A stretch of DNA of 64,000 bases from an uncultured Desulfobacterales bacterium (GCA_937915545.1 CALGIJ010000040.1:1-64000); one strand, 5' to 3'; shown: positions 1 through 9,200, counted from the stretch's first letter. Notes: generated from the letters alone by a model not told the origin. Numbers and translations: made by a program.

Positions 1-25
1 ACGGCACTAAGCGATCTTCCGCAGA

Positions 26-313
26 TTACTCTTCGCTCAGCCACTGGCTCAGGGTGTCGATGATCTTCTTGGCCTGTTCGGGGCTGGAGATATTGAACTT
101 CGATTTCATCAGGTACTCACCCTGGCGTTTCTGGTAGCGCCTTACGGTGTACATACTTTTGCCGAACTCGCCAGTGGCCTTGTCGAGGGCCTGGTAGCGG
201 AAGAGGATGGTGGCCCAGGCGCCTTTGGAGAGTATTTCTTTCCCGGTTTCGCGGGTCACCTGGACCCCGTCTTCCTCGTAATTAACAGTAAGGCCTTCAA
301 TGGTTGAACTCAT
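26..313 (-). CDS. Small conserved-looking protein of unknown function, 95 aa
   Basis: I do not recognise this family. The frame is open further upstream, but the start is placed at the methionine of MSSTIEGLTV because the added N-terminal residues look non-coding and an AAAAGAGA ribosome-site-like stretch lies just before this ATG. The 95-residue product is soluble and charged, with no signal peptide, membrane segment or cysteines. A central part rich in aromatic and basic residues (YTVRRYQKRQGEY) precedes a C-terminal helix ending in WLSEE. It lies downstream of clpB on the same strand, separated by about 240 bases that contain a hairpin, so it may be a separate transcript. Coding status is likely; function is unknown. 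Confidence 0.6.
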   Translation of the reverse strand: MSSTIEGLTVNYEEDGVQVTRETGKEILSKGAWATILFRYQALDKATGEFGKSMYTVRRYQKRQGEYLMKSKFNISSPEQAKKIIDTLSQWLSEE

Positions 314-432
314 CGTGTCTCTTTTAGGGTTATGTTGGGAAATGGGAGTTCCGTCATTTTGATGCCGCCTGCCGCGGTCACAAATGACGAAACACTGCGG
401 CCATGGCGCCAGCCGCGAGTATACTAGTGACA

Positions 433-468
433 GGGCACTGCCCGCTCCGTCAGGGCCAGGCAGTGCCT
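433..468 (-). terminator. Hairpin after clpB, possible terminator
   Basis: Inverted repeat GGCACTGCC / GGCAGTGCC (arms 434-442 and 459-467) with a 16-base loop, about 85 bases past the clpB stop. No T-run follows on the minus strand, so it may be a Rho-type or mRNA-end structure rather than an intrinsic terminator. Confidence 0.3.
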
Positions 469-551
469 GCTTGTTACTAATGTATCGGCATGTCGCTGTA
501 AAGGAAAAGCGCGTTTTGAGCAATAGGCTGCACCGCGGTCATGTCCAGGGC

Positions 552-3152
552 TTATGATTTGCTCTGGATGGCAAAGCTCAGTCCGCCATTGGTTCCTTCG
601 ACAACGATATGGTCGCCGCTCTTGATATCTCCGCGAAGCATTTTCACCGCCAGGGGATTTTCCAGGTGCTTCTGGATGGTGCGCTTCAAGGGGCGTGCGC
701 CGAATGAGGGGTTGTAGCCGTTTTCCACCAGGAAGTGCTTGGCGCTTTCACGCAGATGCAGGGCCATCCCCTGTTCCTCAAGTCGCTCTGCCAGTTTCTT
801 CACCTGAATATCGACGATGGCCAGCAGGTCCTCGCGCTGCAGTCGGTCGAAGATGATGGTTTCGTCCACCCGGTTGAGGAATTCCGGCTTGAAGTGGCGA
901 TGGAGCAGTTCGTCTATCTCGCGACGTATTTCCTCCTTGCCGATGGCCTCCTCGCCCATCTTCATGATCAGGTTGCTGCCCAGGTTCGAGGTCATGATGA
1001 GGATGGTGTTCTTGAAGTCGACGGTGCGCCCCTTGCCATCGGTGAGCCGGCCATCGTCGAGCACCTGCAGCAAGACGTTGAACACATCGGGATGGGCTTT
1101 TTCGATCTCATCGAGGAGAATCACCGAGTAGGGGCGTCGACGAACCGCTTCGGTGAGGTAACCGCCCTCCTCGTAACCGACATAGCCGGGAGGAGCGCCG
1201 ATAAGGCGCGAGACCGAGTGCTTTTCCATGAACTCCGACATGTCGACGCGCACCATGGCCTGCTCGTCATCGAAGAGAAAGTCGGCGAGGGATCTGGCCA
1301 GTTCGGTCTTGCCGACCCCGGTCGGGCCGAGGAAAATGAAGGAGCCGAGGGGGCGGTTGGGGTCTTGCAGGCCGGCGCGGGAGCGGCGTACCGCGTCGGA
1401 AACGGCAACTATGGCTTCTTTTTGGCCGATAACCCGCTGGGAGAGAAGTGTCTCAGCGTTGATGAGTTTATCCTTTTCCCCTTCGAGCAGCCGATCTACC
1501 GGGATGCCGGTCCACTTTGCCACCACCGCGGCAATGTCCTGGGCGTCCACCTCCTCCTTGAGCATCATCTGCTTGGCCTGAATCTCCTGGAGTCTGGCAT
1601 TGGCTTCATCCAGTTCGCGCTCGAGTTGGACCTTGCGCCCATAACGGATTTCGGCGACATGGCTGAGGTTGCCTTCTCTCTCGGCTTTCTTCTCCTCGAT
1701 ATGGGCGGCGTCGAGACGCTCCTTGATGGAACGAATGTTTTTGATGATGTCCCTCTCCATGGTCCACTGCGCTTTCATCGAGCCGAGGTCGTCGTTGAGA
1801 TCGGCGAGCCGGCGGGCGATATCATCAAGCCTGGTCTTGGAGACACTGTCCTTTTCCTTCTTTAAGGCCTCCTGCTCGATCTCCAGCTTGATGCGCTGGC
1901 GTTCCAGTTCGTCGATCTCGGTGGGCATAGAATCGATTTCGATGCGCAGCATCGAGGCCGCCTCGTCGATGAGGTCGATGGCCTTGTCGGGGAGAAAACG
2001 GTCGGTGATGTAGCGGTTGGAGAGGGCGACGGCGGCGACGGTGGCGTTATCCTGGATGCGCACGCCATGGTGGATTTCGTATTTTTCCTTGATGCCGCGA
2101 AGAATGGCGATGGTGTCTTCCACCGAGGGCTCCTGCACGAAGACCGGCTGGAAGCGCCGCTCCAGCGCGCTGTCCTTTTCGATATACTTGCGGTATTCGT
2201 CGAGGGTGGTGGCGCCGACGCAGTGCAGTTCACCTCTCGCCAGGGCGGGTTTGAGCATGTTGGAGGCATCCATGGACCCTTCCGCTGCCCCGGCACCCAC
2301 CAGGGTGTGGATCTCGTCGATGAAGAGGATAATTTCTCCGGCCTTCTCCTGTACCTCTTTGAGGATGGCCTTGAGACGTTCCTCGAACTCGCCACGATAT
2401 TTGGCCCCGGCGACCAGGGCGCCCAGGTCGAGGGTGACCACCTGCTTGTTGTTGAGGGTGGCGGGGATGTCACCGTTGACGATGCGCTGGGCGAGTCCTT
2501 CGACGATGGCCGTTTTGCCGACGCCGGGCTCGCCGATGAGGATCGGGTTATTCTTGGTGCGCCGCGACAACACCTGGATGATGCGGCGGATCTCCTCGTC
2601 ACGGCCGACCACCGGATCGACCTTACCCTGACGGGCCAACTGGGTCAGGTTTCGTCCGTATTTTTCCAATGCCTGGTATTTTTCCTCAGGATACTGGTCG
2701 GTGACGCGGTGGCTGCCGCGCAGGGCGGAGAGGCCGCGGAGAAATTCCTTTTCGTGAATGCCCCGTGCCTTCAGAGCCTTGCTGACGTCGAGGTCGGGAG
2801 TATGCAGCACCGCCAGGAAGAGATGCTCCTGGCTGACGTAGTCGTCCTGCATCTGTCGCGCGGCGTTGAACGAATCGTCGAGGACCTTCTTCAACTGGCG
2901 GGAGGCGTAGCTCTGCGAGGCCTGCCCGGAGACCCGGGGCAGTTTCTCGAGCAGGCTGTTGAGGTCGGCCAGCACCAGGGCGGGGTCGACACCCATCTTC
3001 TTAAGGACCGGGACGACGATACCGTCCACCTGGGTAAGGATGGCCTTGACCAGATGGGCCGGCTGGATCTCCTGGTGTCCCTGCTCTTCCGCCAGCCGTT
3101 GCGCGTTTTGTACGGCTTCCTGGGATTTTATGGTGAATTTATCGAACTGCAT
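552..3152 (-). CDS. clpB: ATP-dependent disaggregase ClpB
   Basis: Hexameric AAA+ chaperone that threads aggregated polypeptides through its pore and works with DnaK/DnaJ/GrpE in the cytoplasm. The 866-residue length is normal for ClpB. An N-terminal Clp repeat domain (about 1-145) is followed by the first AAA+ module with Walker A GEPGVGKT at 207-214. A charged coiled-coil middle domain occupies about 400-530, and the second AAA+ module has Walker A GPTGVGKT at 609-616. The middle domain separates ClpB from ClpA and ClpC, and no ClpP-binding loop is evident. The ATG start is supported by the canonical N-terminus [14 protein letters not shown]. It is transcribed alone, with a promoter-like element about 70 bases upstream. 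No CIRCE operator was seen. Confidence 0.97.
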   Translation of the reverse strand: MQFDKFTIKSQEAVQNAQRLAEEQGHQEIQPAHLVKAILTQVDGIVVPVLKKMGVDPALVLADLNSLLEKLPRVSGQASQSYASRQLKKVLDDSFNAARQMQDDYVSQEHLFLAVLHTPDLDVSKALKARGIHEKEFLRGLSALRGSHRVTDQYPEEKYQALEKYGRNLTQLARQGKVDPVVGRDEEIRRIIQVLSRRTKNNPILIGEPGVGKTAIVEGLAQRIVNGDIPATLNNKQVVTLDLGALVAGAKYRGEFEERLKAILKEVQEKAGEIILFIDEIHTLVGAGAAEGSMDASNMLKPALARGELHCVGATTLDEYRKYIEKDSALERRFQPVFVQEPSVEDTIAILRGIKEKYEIHHGVRIQDNATVAAVALSNRYITDRFLPDKAIDLIDEAASMLRIEIDSMPTEIDELERQRIKLEIEQEALKKEKDSVSKTRLDDIARRLADLNDDLGSMKAQWTMERDIIKNIRSIKERLDAAHIEEKKAEREGNLSHVAEIRYGRKVQLERELDEANARLQEIQAKQMMLKEEVDAQDIAAVVAKWTGIPVDRLLEGEKDKLINAETLLSQRVIGQKEAIVAVSDAVRRSRAGLQDPNRPLGSFIFLGPTGVGKTELARSLADFLFDDEQAMVRVDMSEFMEKHSVSRLIGAPPGYVGYEEGGYLTEAVRRRPYSVILLDEIEKAHPDVFNVLLQVLDDGRLTDGKGRTVDFKNTILIMTSNLGSNLIMKMGEEAIGKEEIRREIDELLHRHFKPEFLNRVDETIIFDRLQREDLLAIVDIQVKKLAERLEEQGMALHLRESAKHFLVENGYNPSFGARPLKRTIQKHLENPLAVKMLRGDIKSGDHIVVEGTNGGLSFAIQSKS

Positions 3153-3221
3153 CTGATCTCTCGCCTCTCGTTGTCAGTTGATCGGAGCCCTGCACGTCAG
3201 GGCCGAATTACTTTTCCTCAC

Positions 3222-3250
3222 AAGCTAAGATTGCGCACAGGAAGAGTCAA
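3222..3250 (-). promoter_or_regulatory. Candidate clpB promoter
   Basis: On the minus strand a TTGACT -35 element (3245-3250) is separated by 17 bases from TAGCTT (3222-3227). The -10 match is weak, so a heat-shock sigma promoter remains possible. A small perfect hairpin, GCCCTG-cacgt-CAGGGC, lies in the leader at 3187-3203. Confidence 0.35.
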
Positions 3251-3272
3251 GAAATTGACACAAAAAGAATAG

Positions 3273-3305
3273 AAAAAGGCGGAACATGTTGCCATGTCCC
3301 GCCTT
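3273..3305 (-). terminator. Intrinsic terminator of the HesB-like selenoprotein gene
   Basis: Arms at 3276-3288 and 3293-3305 pair over 13 positions with one mismatch around a TTGC loop. On the minus strand the hairpin is followed by a T-rich tract. It lies about 85 bases past the TAG/TGA-type stop of the HesB-like gene and upstream of the clpB promoter. Confidence 0.7.
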
Positions 3306-3388
3306 TACCTCTTTTCCCAAGTAGTTACTGCTTAAGACTTAAAGGAAGCAAGTTGGTGTTGAAAAAACGTTGCGATTTCCGCAGTACC

Positions 3389-3730
3389 TCAACCGCAGGA
3401 GCCGGAGCCGCAGGAGCCGGAACTGCAACCGCCACCGGAGCTGATCGGCTTGACCGAGGTAATGCCGAAGCCGGAACGCGGCCCGGCGTCGATGTAATCT
3501 ACGGTAATGCCGCCGGTCGTGGTGAGAAGGCTCTTCTCGACCAGAAATTTCAGGGAGTCATTCTCGAAGATTTTGTCGCTGTCTTTTGGCTCATCCAGAG
3601 CCAATCCCAAAGAGGGACCAGCTCAGCCACCCTGCATCAGCGCCACACGCAGGGCCGAATCGATGTTGTTCGCCTGCATGTATTCCTTAAGTTTAGCGAC
3701 AGCCAAGCCTGTCACATTCAGTTCAGCCAT
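3389..3730 (-). CDS. HesB/IscA-like selenoprotein (in-frame UGA at codon 36)
   Basis: A-type Fe-S carrier-like protein, 113 residues if UGA (3623-3625) is read as selenocysteine. The start is the ATG at 3728-3730, with a strong AAAGGAGG ribosome site about seven bases upstream. The first 35 residues run through the UGA into GPSLGLALDEPK in the same frame, giving QGGUAGPSLGLALDEP. In HesB/IscA proteins this position holds the first conserved cluster-ligating Cys. The C-terminus is Cys-rich (GGGCSSGSCGSGSCG), matching the CxC-type tail of the family. A 7-bp stem with a 5-base loop follows the UGA at bSECIS distance. HesB-like selenoproteins are known from Sec-decoding bacteria. Automatic callers would report only a 73-residue fragment beginning at an internal TTG. 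The likely role is Fe-S or sulfur/selenium handling. A pseudogene is the alternative, but conservation on both sides of the UGA argues against it. Confidence 0.85.
3586..3625 (-). promoter_or_regulatory. Candidate bacterial SECIS element
   Basis: Downstream of the UGA (3623-3625) there is an 18-base spacer, then a perfect 7-bp stem TTGGCTC / GAGCCAA (3598-3604 and 3586-3592) closing the loop TGGAT (3593-3597). The apical loop is 25 bases from the UGA and has G as its second base. Both features fit the known bSECIS rule of a hairpin loop about 16-37 bases from the UGA with an early guanine. Confidence 0.7.
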
Positions 3731-3984
3731 GAAAAGCCTCCTTTAAGTATAGTTCCCAAAAACTTCTCGCACCCAGTCAGGCAAGGCGTGAAAAGTATGA
3801 CCATGCCATGAAAATAAGCCGGGATGGGGGATTAGTCAATCGTCAAAGGCGCCAAATTCGCAAACGAACACTTGCGACAAATGACCTCATCGCCGATAAT
3901 AGGCGCAGGTATTTTTCAGGCGGCACTGCCTGACATGGATGGCTGGCTGAGACAGGGGCTTTTCTGCGAAGGACGTAAAACATC

Positions 3985-5088
3985 ATGAAAAAAATCATTA
4001 TTTCCACCGGCGGTGGCGATGCCCCGGGACTCAACGCGGTTATCTATGCGGTAGTCAAGACTTCCTATAAAAAGGGCTGGGAAGTGTATGGCAGCAAGAG
4101 CGGCTACGGCGGCTTTCTCGATATAGACGATATGGTGCGCCTGACGCCGCGCGATGTCGAAGGCATCTACGCCACCGGCGGCACCATTCTTGGTTCGACC
4201 AACAAGGGAAACCCCTTTGCCAAGCCTGTCGAAAATTTGGCTGGAGAGGTGCAGATCATAGACGTCTCCGACAAGATCATCCGCAATTTCAACAGGCTGG
4301 GCTTCGATTGCCATGTGGCCATCGGCGGTGATGGCAGTCTCGAGATTGCCCATCGCTTCTCCCAGAAAGGCATGCCGGTCATTGGGGTGCCGAAGACCAT
4401 CGATAACGACCTCGAGGAAACCGACCGCACCTTCGGTTTCGACACCGCCGTTTCCACCGCCACCGAAGCCCTCGACAAGCTGCACTCCACCGCCAAGTCC
4501 CATAACCGGGTCATGGTCGTTGAGGTGATGGGGCGTGATTCCGGCTGGATCGCCCTCTACTCCGGCATCTCCGGGGGCGCCGATGTCATCCTCATTCCCG
4601 AGATCCCCTTCGATATGGAGGCGGTCTGTCAGAAGATCGCCGACAACGAGTTGCGTGAAAAGCACTATGCCATCGTTGTCGTCGCCGAAGGAGCGGTGAC
4701 CAGTGATGGCAAAGTGTTCAACCGCGGCAAAGGCGAGCTGGGCCGGGAAGAAGTCATCCTCGGCGGGGTCGGCGAGTGGGTGGCCGCGGAAATTCGCAAG
4801 CGCACAGAAAAGGATACCCGCTCCCTGGTTCTTGGTCATCTGCAGCGCGGTGGCTCGCCAACCACCTTCGACCGCCTGCTGGCGTTGCGTTTCGGCGCTG
4901 CCGCGGTCGGGCTCATCGAGCAGAAGATTTTCGGCCATATGGTGGCCTTGAAGAACTCGCTGATGGTGCCGGTGCCTATCGCCGATGCCATTCGGCGGCG
5001 TAAGAAAGTGGCCCTCGACAACGACAAGATCGCCACCGCCAGGGATATCGGCATCTGTTTCGGGGACACCGAATCCCTCGCCCCCTGA
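3985..5088 (+). CDS. pfkA: 6-phosphofructokinase, atypical Gly/Lys signature
   Basis: Phosphorylates fructose 6-phosphate to fructose 1,6-bisphosphate, the committed glycolytic step. The 367-residue protein opens with the nucleotide-binding segment STGGGDAPGLNAV. It has GGDGS at 114-118 and PKTIDND at 136-142, followed by the substrate motif VMGRDSGW. In E. coli numbering this is Gly at 104, as in ATP enzymes, and Lys at 124, as in pyrophosphate enzymes. That combination is known from atypical ATP-dependent PFKs of plants and trypanosomatids. ATP is therefore the likelier donor, but pyrophosphate cannot be excluded. The ATG start has a GAAGGA sequence 13 bases upstream. Nine bases separate it from the next gene, so the two are probably cotranscribed. 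Confidence 0.93.
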   Translation: MKKIIISTGGGDAPGLNAVIYAVVKTSYKKGWEVYGSKSGYGGFLDIDDMVRLTPRDVEGIYATGGTILGSTNKGNPFAKPVENLAGEVQIIDVSDKIIRNFNRLGFDCHVAIGGDGSLEIAHRFSQKGMPVIGVPKTIDNDLEETDRTFGFDTAVSTATEALDKLHSTAKSHNRVMVVEVMGRDSGWIALYSGISGGADVILIPEIPFDMEAVCQKIADNELREKHYAIVVVAEGAVTSDGKVFNRGKGELGREEVILGGVGEWVAAEIRKRTEKDTRSLVLGHLQRGGSPTTFDRLLALRFGAAAVGLIEQKIFGHMVALKNSLMVPVPIADAIRRRKKVALDNDKIATARDIGICFGDTESLAP

Positions 5089-5097
5089 GTTGCAGTT

Positions 5098-5748
5098 GTG
5101 GCCAGATACAACCCTTTCGAGGAGGCCTACGACCTCCTCCTGACGCATTTCGGGCCGCAGCACTGGTGGCCGGCTGACAGCCCCTTCGAAGTGATGGTTG
5201 GTGCTGTTCTTACCCAGAACACCAGCTGGGACAATGTCCGTAAGGCCATCGACGAGCTCAGGGCCCATGATCTCCTTTCCTTCCCTGCCCTGTCTAGCTG
5301 CTCGCCAGAGGAGATCGCGTTCTATATTCGAGCCTCGGGCTATTACAACCTCAAGGCGAAGCGCCTGAAAAACCTTCTTGAGTTCATCGTCGTCGACTAT
5401 GGCGGTGACCTCGACAGGTTTCTTGCCGACGACCTGCAACAGGCCCGCGAGCGGCTTCTCGCCGTCAAGGGCATCGGGCCGGAGACCGCCGATTCCATCC
5501 TCCTTTACGCCTGCAATCATCCGGTGTTCGTGGTCGACATGTACACCCACCGCGTCTTCAGTCGCCACAACCTGTTGCCGGAAGAGTGTGATTACCACAC
5601 CATACAGGAAACCTTCGTCGCCAATCTCCCCTGTGATACCCGGGTCTACAACGAGTATCATGCCCTCGTCGTGAGGGTGGCCGCAACATACTGCAAAAAA
5701 ACAAAGCCCCTGTGCGGACAGTGTCCGCTCCAGGGGCTCAATCTGTAG
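5098..5748 (+). CDS. HhH-GPD DNA glycosylase (endonuclease III-like, COG2231 type)
   Basis: Base-excision repair protein of 216 residues with a GTG start. The helix-hairpin-helix region reads VKGIGPETADSI followed by the conserved Asp in VVDMYTHRV. Where endonuclease III has its lyase Lys (GVGRKTAN), this protein has Glu, which suggests a monofunctional glycosylase of the 3-methyladenine (MagIII-like) group. At the C-terminus the Fe-S pattern is C-x6-C-x2-C. The fourth Cys expected six residues later is replaced by Asn, and the protein ends one residue after that. It follows pfkA closely. Its last 40 bases double as the terminator of the convergent gene on the other strand. Substrate specificity is not deducible from sequence. 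Confidence 0.8.
   Translation: MARYNPFEEAYDLLLTHFGPQHWWPADSPFEVMVGAVLTQNTSWDNVRKAIDELRAHDLLSFPALSSCSPEEIAFYIRASGYYNLKAKRLKNLLEFIVVDYGGDLDRFLADDLQQARERLLAVKGIGPETADSILLYACNHPVFVVDMYTHRVFSRHNLLPEECDYHTIQETFVANLPCDTRVYNEYHALVVRVAATYCKKTKPLCGQCPLQGLNL
5695..5738 (-). terminator. Intrinsic terminator embedded in the convergent glycosylase gene
   Basis: Arms AGCCCCTG (5705-5712) and CAGGGGCT (5731-5738) enclose a second 6-bp stem, GCGGAC / GTCCGC, with a 3-base loop. Read on the minus strand the hairpin is followed by a run of T residues (5704-5695). It terminates the flagellar-rod-like gene while encoding the Cys-containing tail of the glycosylase on the plus strand. Confidence 0.75.
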
Positions 5749-5762
5749 GCTGTGCTCCGCTT

Positions 5763-6116
5763 TCAGGAGGTGATGTCGAGGAGGGAGCCGCTCATTTCCT
5801 CGGCCACCTTGATGGTTTGCAGGTTGGCCTTGTAAAATTGGCTGTTGAGTATCATTTCGGGCAGTTCAGAGCCCAGTTCAACATTGGACAGCTCAACTAC
5901 GTCCATACCCTGGCCGGTTTCTTCGGGGACGAGCATTCCAGGGCTGTCGACCTTTTCGACGGTGGCCTTGACCCCCTGTGGCTGGGTCTCGGAAAGGGTC
6001 ACTCTGCTTTTCTTGTAGCCTTCGCTGGAGACGTTGGCGATGTTGTTGGCATTGGAAGCGATTTTGGTGCCGAACGCCTGCAGACCGCTCAGCGCCGCAG
6101 TATATGGTGTAATCAT
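5763..6116 (-). CDS. Flagellar basal-body rod-like protein (FlgC/FlgG family), orphan
   Basis: The 117-residue product starts MITPYTAALSGLQ after an AAGGAGG ribosome site six bases upstream; an in-frame extension beyond this is rejected. The N-terminal rod motif (ASNANNIANVSSEGYKKSR, about 20-38) and the C-terminal segment (SQFYKANLQTIKVAEEM) are the two halves of rod proteins, joined here by a short linker. Normal FlgC is about 135-150 residues, so this is a compact member. Rod proteins are exported through the flagellar type III apparatus and assemble in the periplasm. No other flagellar gene is present in the window. It may be a divergent FlgC or a structural paralogue. It has its own promoter and terminator. 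Confidence 0.7.
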   Translation of the reverse strand: MITPYTAALSGLQAFGTKIASNANNIANVSSEGYKKSRVTLSETQPQGVKATVEKVDSPGMLVPEETGQGMDVVELSNVELGSELPEMILNSQFYKANLQTIKVAEEMSGSLLDITS

Positions 6117-6153
6117 GAGATCCTCCTTGCTGGCTGTAAGGTGTCTTGAGACG

Positions 6154-6182
6154 ATCATGCAAATTTCTTGCCGAAAAGTCAA
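6154..6182 (-). promoter_or_regulatory. Candidate promoter of the flagellar-rod-like gene
   Basis: On the minus strand TTGACT (6177-6182), a 17-base spacer and CATGAT (6154-6159). The predicted transcript would start about 30 bases before the ATG. This is the sigma-70 pattern; no flagellar sigma-28 or sigma-54 element was seen. Confidence 0.45.
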
Positions 6183-6279
6183 CGATCCTTCGAAGAATAC
6201 GATCTTCCGTGATGTCGGGGCACTCCTGTCCTCGAACTCTTATTAGGCGTCAGAGCTTGCCCCCTTTTGGTAATTCTAA

Positions 6280-9200
6280 TTACCAGATGCGGCATATCCT
6301 GTCGCTCTGGCTGCACTCGACAATGGCGTCGAGGAATTTCCCGGCCTCCTCTTCGCTGTAGTCCGCCTTGAGCAAGGCTTTCCTGTAGCGCTCAAGAATG
6401 TCCTTGGCTTTGAGGGGGGTATTGTTGCGGCGATGGAGCTGGTAGAGGAGCGTGGTTAAACGGTCTTCGAGGCAGTTGTGCTTGAGAATACGTTCGATTA
6501 CGGCGATGGCTTCATCGTCTCGTTGCGCTTCGGCGAGGATGGTCGCCAGTGTCAGGCCAGACCTGATCAACAGATTGCTCAAGGTGTCGTTGAAGGTGAA
6601 TACCTGCTCGCTGTGGAAGGTGTCGTCGGGCATACCCCCCTTCCATAATGACAAGGCGGCGTAGAGTGCTTTGCAGGCTTGAAGCCTCTCGCCGTTTCTG
6701 TAGTGGTAGAGGCCGGATCGTGCGGCTTCGAGAAATTGCAGTGCGTCGATTTGGTAATTAGCCAGGCAGAGGATGCCCTTCTGCATGTAGAGGTATTCTT
6801 TGGCAGGGACGTTGAACTGCGTGGTCAGCAGTTGCCGCAGTCGTGCCAACAGCGAGTCGAAGCTCTTGCGGGCGTTGTTCGGCCTGGTGTCGGGCCAAAG
6901 CTCAAGAAGGACTTTCTCCTGGGCGATACGTTGACCCCTGGCGGTAAGCAGCAGGCCGAGGAGTTCCCGTTGCAGCAGGGTAAGGTCTTTGGCGCGAAAG
7001 AGAATTTTTCCGTCCATGCTCATCTCGAAGTGGTCGAGAAGGGTGAAGGTGAGCAAGGTCAGTGGTTCGCCCTCGCGGGTAAAATTGACTCCGAGACGTG
7101 TTCGGGCGAGTGATTGGGTGAAGCGCTCCTCTATATCGTGCTTCACCGCCATCCCTAGCAGACGACGCATCATCTGTGGTTCCCAGGTCCAGAACGAGGT
7201 GTAGCCGTTAATCTTCATCAACGAAAGACCAGCCTGGAGCGGGGTCAGCGCCGCCTCTTCCCCCTTGTTGGCAAGGGTGCTGTTGGCGAGATTGAATAAG
7301 GCGCAGATGGTAAGATAGGCGGAGGGAATCTTTCTGGCGATGGACAGGGCCTTGACAAGGGCGCTGGTGGCGTCGTCGTGACGGCCGAGGCGGCTGTGCG
7401 CGGCGGCCATGGTGATAAGCGCGAGAGCCATGGGAAAAGGGCCGCGGCAGCTCTCTGGTCGTATGGTCGCGAGAGTTTCACCTGCTGCTGCCTGTGCTTC
7501 ACTCAAAGAGAGGGCGAAGGCGCGCCATGCCGTGTGCTCGCCTGGTTCCTGCTCGCCGTCTGCACCGGGCGGCGCTTCTCGCCGCGTATTCAGCGAGCGC
7601 AGTGCCTCGACAGCGAGTCCGCGGGAGGCGAGTCCTGCCGCCGTCCATACTTCGATGATCTGGGAGGCGAGAGGTGCGCCGGGAGAGGGCGCCTGGATAG
7701 CATCGAGCAGGGCCTGCCGCAGAATGCGGAAATTGCGCTGGTCGCCGTTCATCGACAGGTGGCAGAGAAAGAGCATGCGCATGGCGAGGCGGTTGCCCTC
7801 GCTCACCATGGGGTCGTCGAACAAGGCGAAGCAGGCTTCGGCTTCGCGTACGAAGGTGGCGTTGGTTCCGCTGACGAGATCGATGGCGGCCTTGATGACA
7901 TGGGCCGAGGCGAGGAAGTCGCGCAGGTCGTTCCGGGCTGCAAGGTTGGCCGCCTGGTGAATGAAATGTCGCGCTCGGCCCATCTCGCCATTGAAGAAGC
8001 AATGGCCGGCGGCGACGTTGAGACTTGCCAGGACAACTATCGGTGCCGGTAGGGAGTACCTATGTCTTTCGAGGAGTTGTTCGGCTCGCGGCAGTAGCCG
8101 TTCCCCTTCGTGGAAGCGGCTCATGGTGAGCAGATGGCAGTGGATACTCTTTGCCAGTGCCAGGAGTTCCCCATCTGCTTCGCCGGTTTCGGCGAAGTGG
8201 GGCCTGGCCCGCTCTATATAGGAAAACGCTTTCTCGGCGGCGTGGTCGATATGCATCAGCCCGGTGAAAAGTGTCAGCCAGGGGTAGGCGTTGAGGCTCT
8301 TCTCGGGGATACTCTGTAACAGGGAACGCAGGGATGAAAAGCGGTTTCTGGCGAGAAGCCCCATCCCCTCTGCTTTGAGGATGCTGTCCATGGTTTTGAG
8401 GTCGCCGCTCTTTTTATAGCTCGCCAGGGCTTTTTCGATGCAGTTACCGGACAGGTGGTACCGTGCCTCGTGGTGATGGATATCGGCAATTTCTCTCTGG
8501 CTGAGGAGCTGTCGCCCGCGCTGTTGTAGAAACTCGCGGAAAAGTCCGTGGAAACGGTAGATGTGGTGCGCCTCACCCTCCTCGTAGATGAAGGCGTTGT
8601 CCCTGGCCATCCTGGCAAGGAAATGCTGTGTGCCGGCAATTCCGCTAAGAGCTTCGGCAAGGTCGGCGGGAACCTCGTGGAGAAAGGAGAGGCGCAACAG
8701 GGCGGGGTGGAAGGTCTCGGGGATGGAGGAGAGCACCTCTTCGTAGAAATAGTCGAGAAGATGTTCCGGGGGCTGCTGGGCCGGCAGGTCAGTCTCCTCA
8801 GGCTTTCGCCAGAATGGGTTCTGGCCGGAGATCGGGTGGCAGATGAGGAGGATGCCCATGATCCAGCCGCCGGTGAGGTGCAGGACCTCTGCGGCTTCTG
8901 CGCGGCTGATCTTTCGCCTGAGCACGGTGCAGAATAACTCGTCGATGTCGTCAATGTCGAGGGCCAGGTCGAATGTGTTGAGGTAGATGAGATCGTCGCC
9001 GTTTCTGATGGCTCTGGCGCGCAGTTCCACGGGTCGCCTGCTGATAAGGATAAAATGGAGTTGTGGCGGCGAGGCATCGATGAGATGCTGGAGCAGGGCA
9101 ATGAAGGGGGTGTCGCTGTCGATGCGCTGCAGGTCGTCGAAGACCAGGTAGAAGTGGTCGGGCAGCGTCGCGGCGAGGTCGCGGAGGAGGATGTCGGCGC

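Noticed and set aside
735..1865. Long open frame of 376 codons on the plus strand over clpB
   Set aside because: It is the antisense shadow of clpB, produced by high G+C codon use; the clpB frame has full family motifs.
3389..3610. 73-residue protein starting at an internal TTG
   Set aside because: This is only the part of the HesB-like gene after its UGA; the true start, with a strong ribosome site, is at 3730.
3916..5661. 581-codon minus-strand open frame across pfkA and the glycosylase
   Set aside because: Antisense to two genes with clear motifs; its translation has no recognisable domain and crosses their boundary.
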